A stretch of DNA of 64,000 nucleotides from Candidatus Vicinibacter affinis (GTDB taxonomy: Bacteria > Bacteroidota > Bacteroidia > Chitinophagales > Saprospiraceae), in the NCBI GenBank assembly GCA_016714365.1, contig JADJNH010000006.1, forward strand, positions 372,001-436,000, given 5' to 3'. The notes beneath the pieces are model-generated. The model worked only from the letters and a program-made list of their open reading frames with translations. It was not told the DNA's origin and did no database searches. Below, piece by piece: positions 17,846 to 26,678 of this stretch. The translations under genes and the position numbers were made by a program. Numbering within the stretch: the stretch's first letter is position 1; each line of letters begins with the position of its first letter.

Positions 17846-18233
17846 ATATTCACTTCTGATAACCGTTTAGCCAGTTCTGCCTGATTATACCTACAGGGTG
17901 CACTTCATACATTGATCCACCTCAACAGGATGAAGATGGCACCCTCCTGACTAGCGGGATAAACTGATTGTAAATGTTTCTTATTCGGCCCTCCCTAACC
18001 AGGAAAGCAGGGGTTCATTAAATAAAATAAATTAACCCTAAAATCAAAAATTCATATTTTTGATCCCTTAGATAAGTCTAACCAAAAGTATGGAGAAACT
18101 GGCAGGTCTCCATAGTAAACCATTCCATTTTTTATTTGTCTTTACTTCTGTTTCCGGATTTTTAGCTCCTTTTAGCCAATTTTCGGTTACTTTCCCAAAA
18201 CCTTGATTGTCAATTAAAAACAACATCGTCCAT
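17846..18233. other. 388-bp intergenic region with hairpin and dispersed repeat
   Basis: Contains a stem-loop, GGGTGC (17895-17900) and CTTCAT (17902-17907) pairing with ATGAAG (17929-17934) and GCACCC (17938-17943), without a following U run, so probably not a simple terminator. At 18131-18190 lies copy 2 of the 60-bp repeat. No coding potential seen. Confidence 0.5.
18131..18190 (+). repeat. dispersed 60-bp repeat, copy 2
   Basis: Matches 7801-7859, best in the shared segment GCCAATTTTCGG and the following TAC; it ends 44 bp before the next start codon. Confidence 0.5.
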
Positions 18234-18872
18234 ATGAAAATCAGACCAGAGGAATTAACAGAAAATAGTTATGTCCTGCTTGACAAGTTAGGACATAAAG
18301 ATCTTGTTCCATTCATAAGGACTTATATGAAAAAACGGACAAAATATTCTGTTTTCTATTACCTGAGTAACGTCATTGTGTTTGGACTTGTTGGTTACTT
18401 TTTTGCACAAGGTTTCAACTTGCCAAATTATAGCTTTGGTGACCGCTTTACTTATTTTTCATATGGCCTGGCAATTGCTTTTGCCTTGCTTCCATTGCAC
18501 GAATACATCCACGTATTAGCATACAAATCACAAGGTGCGACAAATACTTCGTATGATGCCAACCTGAAAAAATTCTACTTTATGGCATTGGCAGACAAGT
18601 TTGTAGCGAATAAAAGAGAATTTGAAATAGTTGCACTGGCTCCATTTACATTTATTACAACTACTCTAATAATTTTTCTATTTGTTGCTGATAACAATTG
18701 GAATTTGACCATTTCCAGTGTTTTGCTAGCACACACCGCAATGTGTTCGGGTGACTTTGGACTACTTAGCTTCTTTGATTTTCATAAGGACAAAGAACCC
18801 GTAACCTATGATGATGTTGAAAATAAAATATCCTATTTCTATGGTAAAATCAGTGAAACAAAAACCAATTAA
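18234..18872 (+). CDS. DUF3267 integral-membrane metalloprotease-like protein
   Basis: A 212-residue membrane protein with about four transmembrane segments. The first spans about residues 40-58. The second carries HEYIH at 89-93, a zinc-binding HEXXH within a membrane, the hallmark of DUF3267 and of site-2-type zincins. A later HTAMCSGDFG segment may offer the third ligand. Proteins of this group resemble membrane-bound peptidases, but substrates are unknown. A TTG 27 bases upstream (18207) is possible, but the ATG gives a natural start. Five bases separate it from the next gene. Confidence 0.7.
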   Translation: MKIRPEELTENSYVLLDKLGHKDLVPFIRTYMKKRTKYSVFYYLSNVIVFGLVGYFFAQGFNLPNYSFGDRFTYFSYGLAIAFALLPLHEYIHVLAYKSQGATNTSYDANLKKFYFMALADKFVANKREFEIVALAPFTFITTTLIIFLFVADNNWNLTISSVLLAHTAMCSGDFGLLSFFDFHKDKEPVTYDDVENKISYFYGKISETKTN

Positions 18873-18877
18873 GAAAA

Positions 18878-19543
18878 ATGAATAACTTCTATAAACAACC
18901 CAAATTATTTCAATGGATTGTGGCAATTTTACTTTTGACAATAGGCTTTTTGCCAGCACTTGTTATCATTGAAAAAGGGAATTCTCAACCATTATTCTAC
19001 TTACTATTTTTGATTTACATACCTATTGGTCAATTTGCTTCAACTCCATTTTTTACCCTTGTGGGCATTTACAAATACTATTCGCCAATGCTACTTGGGT
19101 ACATGGCAAATGACAACCAAATTGATTTACATAGTGGCGGAAGTTTTGATTACCTTTTTGTAATGAGGAAATTTAAATCAGGAATTGAGTTTAAAAATAT
19201 TTTGTTAATTTATCATTTGGAAGGTTTATTGAACATAATTAAATTAATTGAGAATAAAAAAATACCCAATACAGTAAATATTATAGGCACCTCCTATTTT
19301 TTCAACGACAGGACATTGAAAAAAATGGGTTTTGAGATTGAAAATCCATCCTTGTTTTACAGGGCAAACCTATTCGTTAACTTTATTGACTTAGCTTGGA
19401 TGTATTCTCTTTCACAAGGTAAGCTCTCCATTCCTAAGGTATGGTATGCAAAAAAAGCGAGTATATCAGGAGCTAAATTAGTTGAAAGTAAAAAGGTGAT
19501 TGAAGTGCTTTATGACAAAATGAAAAGCAAAACAACCGCATAA
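18878..19543 (+). CDS. hypothetical membrane protein
   Basis: 221 residues. Two or three hydrophobic segments lie in the first 70 residues (WIVAILLLTIGFLPALVII, FYLLFLIYIPIGQF, FFTLVGIYKYY), followed by a soluble alpha/beta part without a recognised motif. It sits between two other membrane-protein genes and is probably in one transcript with them. No function can be assigned. Confidence 0.55.
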   Translation: MNNFYKQPKLFQWIVAILLLTIGFLPALVIIEKGNSQPLFYLLFLIYIPIGQFASTPFFTLVGIYKYYSPMLLGYMANDNQIDLHSGGSFDYLFVMRKFKSGIEFKNILLIYHLEGLLNIIKLIENKKIPNTVNIIGTSYFFNDRTLKKMGFEIENPSLFYRANLFVNFIDLAWMYSLSQGKLSIPKVWYAKKASISGAKLVESKKVIEVLYDKMKSKTTA

Positions 19544-19563
19544 TAACCGGACACTTAAAAAAA

Positions 19564-19977
19564 ATGAAAACATCGAATAATTCTTATTATTGGTTTGCGT
19601 TGTTTGTACTTTGCTTTATTACCTATCAACAGGTAATAGACAACATTAGACCAAATTACAGTGGTAATAATTTGACCGTAAAATACCTATTAGGAATTGC
19701 ACCCAATTTTTTTCCTGCCATTGGAATACCTGCTCTGTTTGTTATTTTAATTCCACAAATGAAACGGACCGGTAAATGGTTCACCGAAAACAAGCACCTA
19801 ACAGCAAACATAATTTCCTTAACAGGACTTATATCCTGGGAATTCATTCAATCATCATCAACAAAATTACACTTTGACTGGAACGATATCCTATGGACAT
19901 TTATAGGTGCTTTGGTTTTTCAATTAATATGGACTTTTACCCCATACTTTTATAAGGAAAATCATAATGTAACGTAA
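19564..19977 (+). CDS. small hypothetical membrane protein
   Basis: 137 residues, with about four hydrophobic segments (YYWFALFVLCFI, FPAIGIPALFVILI, IISLTGLISW, ILWTFIGALVFQLIWTF). The last helix pair (SSTKLHFDWNDILWTFIGAL) loosely recalls VanZ-like proteins, but this is not firm. It follows the previous gene by 20 bp and ends the group. Confidence 0.5.
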   Translation: MKTSNNSYYWFALFVLCFITYQQVIDNIRPNYSGNNLTVKYLLGIAPNFFPAIGIPALFVILIPQMKRTGKWFTENKHLTANIISLTGLISWEFIQSSSTKLHFDWNDILWTFIGALVFQLIWTFTPYFYKENHNVT

Positions 19978-20648
19978 AGAAAAACCATCGCATATCAAAT
20001 AGCCGTATAGATTAAAGTTACATTTTACAAAAGGATAAATGGAGAATAACTTGAAGAATTAAACCATAGGTTACAAGGTGTTTCTAACAATTCGGTTGTC
20101 TTGTCCTGGAATAATTTCTCACCTAAAAACAAATTTAGACCGAATCAAAATAAAAATTGAGAGAAAAATTGACCCTAAATACAAATTTGTATTAGTCAGT
20201 ATATAATCTGACAATAGATCTTATTAATAAAGCCTTTTATGTTTTGGGCTTACCCACAGCAGTGGAATGAGATCGAATAGAAAGTCAATAACCAACGTTT
20301 TCGTGAAAAAGAATTTCCTGCAACAAAAAAAAAGTGAACCAAGAAATCAATTTCTCTGAATCTAAAACACTAATGTTCCGTTTATGCAATCAGCATCCTA
20401 AAACTATGTTTGGAAAATAAAGCATCCACTCCAAACATATACAAACCGATCTACCAGGAATAAGATGTGCACCAGTGTGTATATAGACACAAGCATGATG
20501 TTCAGGTATATTTTTAGCTGGCCAATGAAAGCGAAGTGAAGTAAGGGGAAAAATACCCATAGAAAAAGGGAAATTTCCTGTTGAAAGTAATGCTCACTTT
20601 GGGCCAATTTTGTAGAAACAAATTTCCTAACATAATAAAAATTAAATC
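19978..20648. promoter_or_regulatory. 671-bp region upstream of the multi-hydrolase operon
   Basis: No intact gene. A frame reading LEELNHRLQGVSNNSVVLSW (about 20050-20160) may be a decayed small gene. Two strong symmetric signals stand out: a perfect 16-bp palindrome AATACAAATTTGTATT (20178-20193), and a perfect 10-bp stem TATGTTTGGA / TCCAAACATA (20405-20414, 20430-20439). Either could be a regulator-binding site or an RNA stem for the operon that follows. No clear TAnnTTTG lies within 60 bases of the first start codon. Confidence 0.4.
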
Positions 20649-21362
20649 ATGGCTAAATCAATTAAAAAACCAGTGACCAGACCCATTCGCAAGTCAGTCT
20701 CGACCCTAAATGCAATAAAACTACCTGCAGAAGGGAGAAGCACCAATGCCCCCGATATGGTACAAATGGCTAAAGAATTTTCTACCCATGCTATCGAATT
20801 AGATAGCACCATGAAAAGAAATACCTTGGATAATGCAAGAGACAACAGTGGATTAGGACAGGAACTAAACAATATCGATTTCAAAGCAATGATAGGTGGA
20901 CCGCTCCAAGCCACTGTAGAAGCGCAGGTTGCATCAGCGGTTGCTACCATTGACTTTATTAAAAAAGTAGGCTTTAAAGAAGACGATCCTTCTCAATTGG
21001 TGATGGTAGATTTCAGCTATAAAAAACAAAACCCGGATGGCACAAAAGAGGATGTTTCAGTTATTGTGCCTCTGATTTCAACTTTGCCAATTCCATCGTT
21101 ACGAATTGATTTTGTAGAAATTGACTTTAATGCCCGTTTAAATTCTATTGATACACAAAATACATCCAATGATTTCAAATTGAATGTAAGTGGTAGAGGA
21201 GGATTTGGTCCAGTCAAAGTATCAGCCAGTATGTCTTATCAAAGATCCTCTTCGACAGGTTCCAAAGTAGAAAGGGAATACAGTTTAAAAGTAAAAGTGC
21301 GGGCAGTGCAGGATGAAATTCCAAAAGGACTAGAAAAAGTATTGGAATTACTCTCCAAATAG
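20649..21362 (+). CDS. DUF2589 domain protein
   Basis: 237 residues, soluble. The DUF2589 core is clear: IGGPLQATVEAQVASAVATIDFI (residues about 83-105), VDFSYKK, and the beta-sheet block VPLISTLPIPSLRIDFVEIDFNARL. A tail rich in serine and glycine follows (SGRGGFGPVKVSASMSY). The first 60 residues are basic and look unstructured. DUF2589 proteins occur as small soluble proteins in gene clusters of unknown function. Here it opens the operon of proteases and a nuclease and may be a scaffold, sensor or structural partner. No catalytic residue is evident. Confidence 0.82.
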   Translation: MAKSIKKPVTRPIRKSVSTLNAIKLPAEGRSTNAPDMVQMAKEFSTHAIELDSTMKRNTLDNARDNSGLGQELNNIDFKAMIGGPLQATVEAQVASAVATIDFIKKVGFKEDDPSQLVMVDFSYKKQNPDGTKEDVSVIVPLISTLPIPSLRIDFVEIDFNARLNSIDTQNTSNDFKLNVSGRGGFGPVKVSASMSYQRSSSTGSKVEREYSLKVKVRAVQDEIPKGLEKVLELLSK

Positions 21363-21409
21363 AAACACCTACTTCCATTCAAAAAACTACCTAAACTCCA
21401 AACCAAAAT

Positions 21410-22225
21410 ATGGTAACTCTTTCTGATTACTTAGGCTACATATTTATTGAAATTACCAGGGCTCGCCAGATGGCAGATCAATTCTCAGTAAATCTTGCCG
21501 AAGAACACAGTAAGGATCCATTGCTTAAATATATTTCCGTACCCAGATTTAAAATTCCGGAAATGGAAATAAATGTACCGGTGTTGGTTAGTGGCGCTAA
21601 ATTTAGTCAGGTGCTGAAATTTAATGATGGGTCTGAAGAATTTAGAAAGTCCATCCAAAATGAACTCAATAATGCATTCCGAAAATACTTATTGAAAAAA
21701 AATAATTTAGTCAACACAATTACTACTGTAAATAAAATTGACTTCAGTAATATTTTTCTTCCAAACAAAGTAAGTGCTACCGGACGAGCCAATAAGAAAT
21801 CTAAAGCCACAAACGAAAGAATGGATGAGAGTCTACTCCTACTAATCACTGATTTTTATGATGTATTGGGAGAGAATTTAACACATGACGATGATTTTAT
21901 CCTGGCATTTTATAGCAAGATTTTCTTCAGAATGCTGGAAGTACAATCCGCGGTAGAGGCGTATAAAACACTTTATCCAAATAATGAACTCTTTAAAGAA
22001 AGTGTAAAAAATATAAGCAATTACATCCATTCAAAAACCATTGTGGATAAAACCACCATTTCCAATCTATTGGTGAGCCCGGAAACCAACCTCATTAATA
22101 ATGGTGCTTCGGCCATGTCGGTATTTTCTGTAAAAGCTAAGGTAAATGAAGAAGGAATTTATGTAAAAGCCATACGATCCTCCACGGATAATGAAATTAC
22201 GAATTCAGAAATAACCTTCGAATAA
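21410..22225 (+). CDS. DUF2589-associated protein of unknown function
   Basis: 271 residues, no signal peptide. The first 60 residues (LSDYLGYIFIEITRARQMAD, then YISVPRFKIPEMEINVPVLV) follow a pattern I associate with partners of DUF2589 proteins: one amphipathic helix then a short beta segment with alternating Pro. The middle is helical and charged, and the C-terminal 80 residues are beta-rich (SAMSVFSVKAKVNEEGIYV). It may bind the product of the first gene. Start 47 bp after it. Confidence 0.55.
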   Translation: MVTLSDYLGYIFIEITRARQMADQFSVNLAEEHSKDPLLKYISVPRFKIPEMEINVPVLVSGAKFSQVLKFNDGSEEFRKSIQNELNNAFRKYLLKKNNLVNTITTVNKIDFSNIFLPNKVSATGRANKKSKATNERMDESLLLLITDFYDVLGENLTHDDDFILAFYSKIFFRMLEVQSAVEAYKTLYPNNELFKESVKNISNYIHSKTIVDKTTISNLLVSPETNLINNGASAMSVFSVKAKVNEEGIYVKAIRSSTDNEITNSEITFE

Positions 22226-22227
22226 AT

Positions 22228-22821
22228 ATGTTCAGAACATTTCATTTTGGAGAATTAAAGTCATTAGAGCTATTATACGAACAGCTAAAAAAATGTTATG
22301 AATTATATCAGGTTCATGATAGTTCATTGGCGGACTATTTGAAATTATTATTAAAAGAATCTCAACGTCATTTCAATCAAAGAGGAATAAAATCAGATGA
22401 AGGTAAAATTCTCTCGTTGGAAGCGGAATTAACTACATCAGAAAGAGGAATTCATCCATATACTTTGCATTTAGTCAGTACCGGAAAAAGAAAAATGGAG
22501 GAAATGGTACAATATAAGATCCTTCAGGAATTGGAAGAAATATTCAGAATAAAATTACAAAACCATCAGTTACAATTGCAAACTTCCTATACATTATGTC
22601 AACAAATTATCACCCTGGCTTTGAATAGTAATTTCGTGTCTGAAACGGAAATAATGACCGCCATAAACCAGCACAATACGGAAGGTCTGTGGAAGAAAAT
22701 ATTTCAACACAACGAGTTGTTGCCTTCTTGCCGGGTACTTGTGAATCAGGTAAGCGAGCCGGACATTTTACTCCTAATTCAAGAAGTTGCAGAGAATCTA
22801 ATACAACTTAATCAAAAATAA
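22228..22821 (+). CDS. hypothetical helical protein
   Basis: 197 residues, almost wholly predicted helical with Leu/Glu/Gln-rich heptads (LLYEQLKKCYELYQ, MVQYKILQELEEIFRIKLQNHQLQLQ). No recognised domain, signal or membrane segment. It begins 2 bp after the previous stop, so is probably translated with it; a coiled-coil adaptor role is possible but not shown. Confidence 0.5.
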   Translation: MFRTFHFGELKSLELLYEQLKKCYELYQVHDSSLADYLKLLLKESQRHFNQRGIKSDEGKILSLEAELTTSERGIHPYTLHLVSTGKRKMEEMVQYKILQELEEIFRIKLQNHQLQLQTSYTLCQQIITLALNSNFVSETEIMTAINQHNTEGLWKKIFQHNELLPSCRVLVNQVSEPDILLLIQEVAENLIQLNQK

Positions 22822-22826
22822 TATAT

Positions 22827-23297
22827 ATGAAACTTAGTGAAAATTTTAGTCTGGAAGAGATGCTGGCAAGCGAAACGGCCGCCCGGATGGGAATTTCGGA
22901 ACAATACGAACCCTCAACCTTAATTATAAATAATTTAAAGAGCTTGTGCCAAATCATCCTCCAGCCTATTCGAGAACAAATTCAAACCGGTATTCACATC
23001 AGCAGTGGTTTCAGATGCAATAGATTAAATACCAAAGTAGGCGGAGCAAAAAACAGTATGCATCTTTTTGGGATGGCTGCAGACTTCATCGCAACAGATA
23101 AATATGATGTAGATCAATTATTCAAATTTGTAGCAAAGGGTAATCTGCCATTTGATCAGATCATCCATGAATTCGGCAGGTGGGTTCACATATCCTACGA
23201 TCCCTATTTAGCAATCCCAAGACGGGAAATTCTGAAGGCTTACAAAAATAAAGCAGGAAAAACTGTCTACGAATTTGTCAAACCAAATAATATATAA
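22827..23297 (+). CDS. M15-type zinc peptidase (peptidoglycan DD-peptidase-like)
   Basis: 156 residues matching the Peptidase_M15_3/VanX-like fold. Motifs: ISSGFRCNRLN at about 58-68, then SMHLFGMAADF with zinc ligands His79 and Asp86, and WVHISYDP with His121. Such enzymes cut D-Ala bonds in cell-wall peptides, as endolysins or carboxypeptidases. This copy has no signal peptide, so without lysis it would stay in the cytoplasm or need another export route. It is 5 bp after the previous gene and 1 bp before the C1 peptidase ATG. Confidence 0.82.
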   Translation: MKLSENFSLEEMLASETAARMGISEQYEPSTLIINNLKSLCQIILQPIREQIQTGIHISSGFRCNRLNTKVGGAKNSMHLFGMAADFIATDKYDVDQLFKFVAKGNLPFDQIIHEFGRWVHISYDPYLAIPRREILKAYKNKAGKTVYEFVKPNNI

Positions 23298-23298
23298 T

Positions 23299-24201
23299 AT
23301 GTATAAACAAACCTATGGGTGGCTTCCGGATTATCCCGACCTGCGCGATAAATATTTTGACACAACAGCCAAAAATGATAAATCTTACCTGCAAGCGTCA
23401 GATAAGCAATCTATTGTGCACCTGATAAAAGAAGTGGAAAATAAAAATAAGTCTAGCCAAAATAATATACCTAAAGTGGTAGATCATTTACACCGATATT
23501 TTCCTAAGATAGAAGACCAGGGTGACTTCAACAGTTGCACCGCTCATGCCGCTTGTGCTCTGGTAGATTATTTTGAAAAACGTATTTCCGGTGAATGTGA
23601 TCCTAAATCAAGATTGTTCCTATATAAAGCTACACGTAATTTATTACAAATCAAAGAAGACGTAGGTGCTTTTAACAGGATAACCATGAAAGCGATGGTA
23701 TTGTTTGGGATACCTCCTGAAAGATACTGGCCATTTGAAAAACAAAATCTCAATCGTGAGCCAGACGCATTTTGTTATGCCTATGCTTCCAATTTTCAGG
23801 CCATCCAATATTATCGGTTGGATAAATATGCTATGAAGCCTAGTTTGCTCATCATGGAGATTAAAAGGAATTTAACCTTAGGACTTCCGCTAATGTTTGG
23901 GCTGACGTTATACTCCAATATAGAAGAATGCCAACATGGAATCATATGCTACCCATCTGAAAAAAGAAAAAGAATAGGAGGTCATGCTTTGGTTGCACTT
24001 GGATTTGATGATCACAAATCCATTGTAAATGACAATGGTATCAAAACAACGGGTGCTTTTCATGTACGCAATTGTTGGGGTGAATCCTGGGGAGAAAGTG
24101 GGTATGGGTGGTTGCCATATGAATACATCATTCAGGGCATGACGAAAGATTGGTGGAGTATCATAAAACATGAATGGATAAATAATAAACTTTTTGAATA
24201 A
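23299..24201 (+). CDS. papain-like cysteine peptidase (C1 family)
   Basis: 300 residues. All papain motifs are present: oxyanion Gln74 and nucleophile Cys80 in DQGDFNSCTAHAAC, His229 in GGHALVALGFDD, and Asn258 in RNCWGESWGESGYGWLPYEYI. About 60 residues precede the catalytic domain, including YGWLPDYPDLRDK, a start common in intracellular bacterial C1 peptidases. There is no signal peptide. A TTG 24 bases upstream overlaps the M15 gene; the ATG is preferred. Confidence 0.88.
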   Translation: MYKQTYGWLPDYPDLRDKYFDTTAKNDKSYLQASDKQSIVHLIKEVENKNKSSQNNIPKVVDHLHRYFPKIEDQGDFNSCTAHAACALVDYFEKRISGECDPKSRLFLYKATRNLLQIKEDVGAFNRITMKAMVLFGIPPERYWPFEKQNLNREPDAFCYAYASNFQAIQYYRLDKYAMKPSLLIMEIKRNLTLGLPLMFGLTLYSNIEECQHGIICYPSEKRKRIGGHALVALGFDDHKSIVNDNGIKTTGAFHVRNCWGESWGESGYGWLPYEYIIQGMTKDWWSIIKHEWINNKLFE

Positions 24202-24210
24202 ACTGATACA

Positions 24211-25965
24211 ATGAAAAATAAATTCCAAAACATTGAGCTATTGGTCAACATGGGAACCGGCTCAAGGTCATTGAACAAATCCGCATTTCTGAAGACATTG
24301 TCAGATGAAGGCATTCAATTTGAAACTAAAGATTTTTGTGCGCATGAAAAGAAAATAAAACAAAAAAAAGAAATAAAATCTTCTAGGACAAAGGAAAATT
24401 TAGATCAATTTGAAAATGATCAAAGATTTATGTTTAAATCCAATGTTCAGGATCATGAAATAAATCCATGGGATTTAGCACATAAATTGAAACACTCCAT
24501 GAAATCAGTCACATGCTTTGTGGAACCTGATACGGTTTCAGAATTCGTCATTCAAAGAAAAATCAACGATAATGAAGAACCATCCCACCGATCCATTGGA
24601 AAGCAGAATGATGGAAATTTTGACGCAGACTGGTTGCCTCACGCGAATACCATCTGGCACTTGGATGATGCCCATTCACAACTCATGTCGGCCAGAAAAG
24701 AAGCAGAGCAATTAAATTCAGATAAATTAGTCAGGATTGGGCATCTGGACACAGGATATGATCCGGTTCATCCCCAACTTCCGCCAAGACTTAATACAAA
24801 ACTTCAAAGAAACTTTATTCTAGGGGAAACACCAACTTCAGCTGTAGATCCTTTGAATAAAGCAGTTTTATATATGCCTGGGCACGGTACAGGCACATTG
24901 GGTATTTTAGCCGGAGGTAAATTTGTGGGTAATGGATTTAACGATAAAATAGGAGGTGCACCCTTTGCCGAAATAATCCCTTGCAGAATAAGCAACACCG
25001 TAGTGCTAATAAAAACCAGTGAATTTGCACAAGCCCTTAATTATTTATCAGCACTTCACAAATCTGGTGAAATGGTTCACATCGTTTCCATGAGCATGGG
25101 CGGTGCTCCAAGTCAGGCATGGGCAGATGCTGTAAATGAAGCCTATGAATCAGGTATCTTAATGGTCTCTGCAGCCGGCAACAATTACAATGGACTCCCC
25201 ATTAGAAAATTGGTTTATCCTGCAAGGTTTGAAAGAGTCATTGCTGCTTGCGGAGCAACTTTTGAAGATGCCCCATATTATCACAAGAAAATTGGGGAAA
25301 TGCAAGGTAATTACGGCCCACCAAAATCGATGAACTATGCATTGGCTGCTTACACGCCCAACACGCCATGGGCTGTCTCGGTAAACAAATCACTTAGTTT
25401 CAGTGGTGCCGGGACTTCTTCTGCAACTCCCCAAATTGCTGCAGCTGCAGCATGCTATCTTAAGAAGTATTACGAAGAAATTACTGCTCTGCCGGAACCC
25501 TGGATGCGTGTTGAGGCAGTTCGAAATGCATTGTACACATCAGCTGCTAAAAAAGTAAATTCTGTACCTGAAGAAAATGATTACCGCTCATATTTTGGTA
25601 ATGGAATTTTAAGAGCTTCTGACGCATTAAAAATTACTGTACCAAAAAAAGGTAAAAATTTAATCAAGGCAAAAGATGCAGATGTAGGCTGGTTCCCAAT
25701 TTTGTCCACCATATTCAGATCCGTAGAATCCGTTACCGCTGCACCCGATGCCCAAGGACTCAATATGCTAAATATTGAACTGGCACAAATTTCATACTCC
25801 AATGCAGAAATGAACAAATTGATGAACAATGATGAAATTGACTTCTATAATTTGAGCAAAAAAAAGAAAAAACAACTAATGGAATTTCTGATCTGCATAC
25901 CGGAATCATCTATGACCTTAAAATCATTTCTTAAAAATAATTACAAATCAATTATCTCCATCTAA
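24211..25965 (+). CDS. subtilisin-like serine peptidase (S8)
   Basis: 584 residues. The catalytic triad is complete: Asp180 in IGHLDTGYD, His225 in GHGTGTLGILAG and Ser403 in GAGTSSATPQ, with oxyanion Asn324 in AAGNN. The first 170 residues form an atypical extension (NPWDLAHKL, CFVEPD) unlike a secretory pro-peptide; it could bind a partner or hold the enzyme inactive. A 110-residue helical tail follows the domain. No signal peptide, so probably intracellular. Nine bases separate it from the C1 gene. Confidence 0.88.
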   Translation: MKNKFQNIELLVNMGTGSRSLNKSAFLKTLSDEGIQFETKDFCAHEKKIKQKKEIKSSRTKENLDQFENDQRFMFKSNVQDHEINPWDLAHKLKHSMKSVTCFVEPDTVSEFVIQRKINDNEEPSHRSIGKQNDGNFDADWLPHANTIWHLDDAHSQLMSARKEAEQLNSDKLVRIGHLDTGYDPVHPQLPPRLNTKLQRNFILGETPTSAVDPLNKAVLYMPGHGTGTLGILAGGKFVGNGFNDKIGGAPFAEIIPCRISNTVVLIKTSEFAQALNYLSALHKSGEMVHIVSMSMGGAPSQAWADAVNEAYESGILMVSAAGNNYNGLPIRKLVYPARFERVIAACGATFEDAPYYHKKIGEMQGNYGPPKSMNYALAAYTPNTPWAVSVNKSLSFSGAGTSSATPQIAAAAACYLKKYYEEITALPEPWMRVEAVRNALYTSAAKKVNSVPEENDYRSYFGNGILRASDALKITVPKKGKNLIKAKDADVGWFPILSTIFRSVESVTAAPDAQGLNMLNIELAQISYSNAEMNKLMNNDEIDFYNLSKKKKKQLMEFLICIPESSMTLKSFLKNNYKSIISI

Positions 25966-25976
25966 TTCTAAATTGT

Positions 25977-26663
25977 ATGAAAAGTGTACTCATCAAACTT
26001 ATGGACGGCCTTCCGTTATTTGAAATAATACTCATGTTCTCAGGATTTCTGGTATTGATTGTTCTTTTGATAATGCTAGTTTTTCTAATTTACAAAAACC
26101 GAAAATATACACCTATATTTTATGGATTTACTATTCCAATCATCATGATGGGCTGGTCAAGTATAAAATCCATTGAAATAAACGGAATTATTAAAGCAAT
26201 GAAAACTCAGGTAGCAGAAACTATTCAACATCCAACAGAAGATAATTTTCAAAAATTAGATTCTCTCAATAAAATTTCCAACGAATACAAATTTAAATCT
26301 CCTGAAAACAATTTGCTTCTGGTTAAAACCAATATTCTGTTGTCGAATCCACAAAAAGCAGAGGAAGACTTGAATAAAATAAATCCTACAAAAATAAATC
26401 AAAAAGAATTGCAAGAATTAAAATCAACTATTGAGAACATCAAAAATACAGAAGCGCTCATTTCTCAATCCACCGCCTCTCCGGATGACACTACACTCAC
26501 AGCCGGATTAGAAAAGAATGTCAGCGAACTAAAAGATTCAAAACTGCCTACCAGAAATTCCAAAATCATTATTCAAAGAGCAGAAATTAAGTTAAATCAA
26601 TTGGAGTTGAGAAAAATTCAACTCCGGGATTCAAAAAATAAAAACAAAAAACCAGTAAAATAA
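25977..26663 (+). CDS. membrane-anchored helical protein
   Basis: 228 residues. Two transmembrane helices (about 13-39 and 47-64) precede a soluble, Lys/Glu/Asn-rich helical part with a TPR-like look (NFQKLDSLNKISNEYKF, LVKTNILLSNPQKAEEDLNKI). It could tether the operon's peptidases at the inner membrane or pass a signal. No domain recognised. It lies between the S8 and caspase genes, 11 and 15 bp apart. Confidence 0.55.
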   Translation: MKSVLIKLMDGLPLFEIILMFSGFLVLIVLLIMLVFLIYKNRKYTPIFYGFTIPIIMMGWSSIKSIEINGIIKAMKTQVAETIQHPTEDNFQKLDSLNKISNEYKFKSPENNLLLVKTNILLSNPQKAEEDLNKINPTKINQKELQELKSTIENIKNTEALISQSTASPDDTTLTAGLEKNVSELKDSKLPTRNSKIIIQRAEIKLNQLELRKIQLRDSKNKNKKPVK

Positions 26664-26678
26664 AAAATTCAAATCAAT

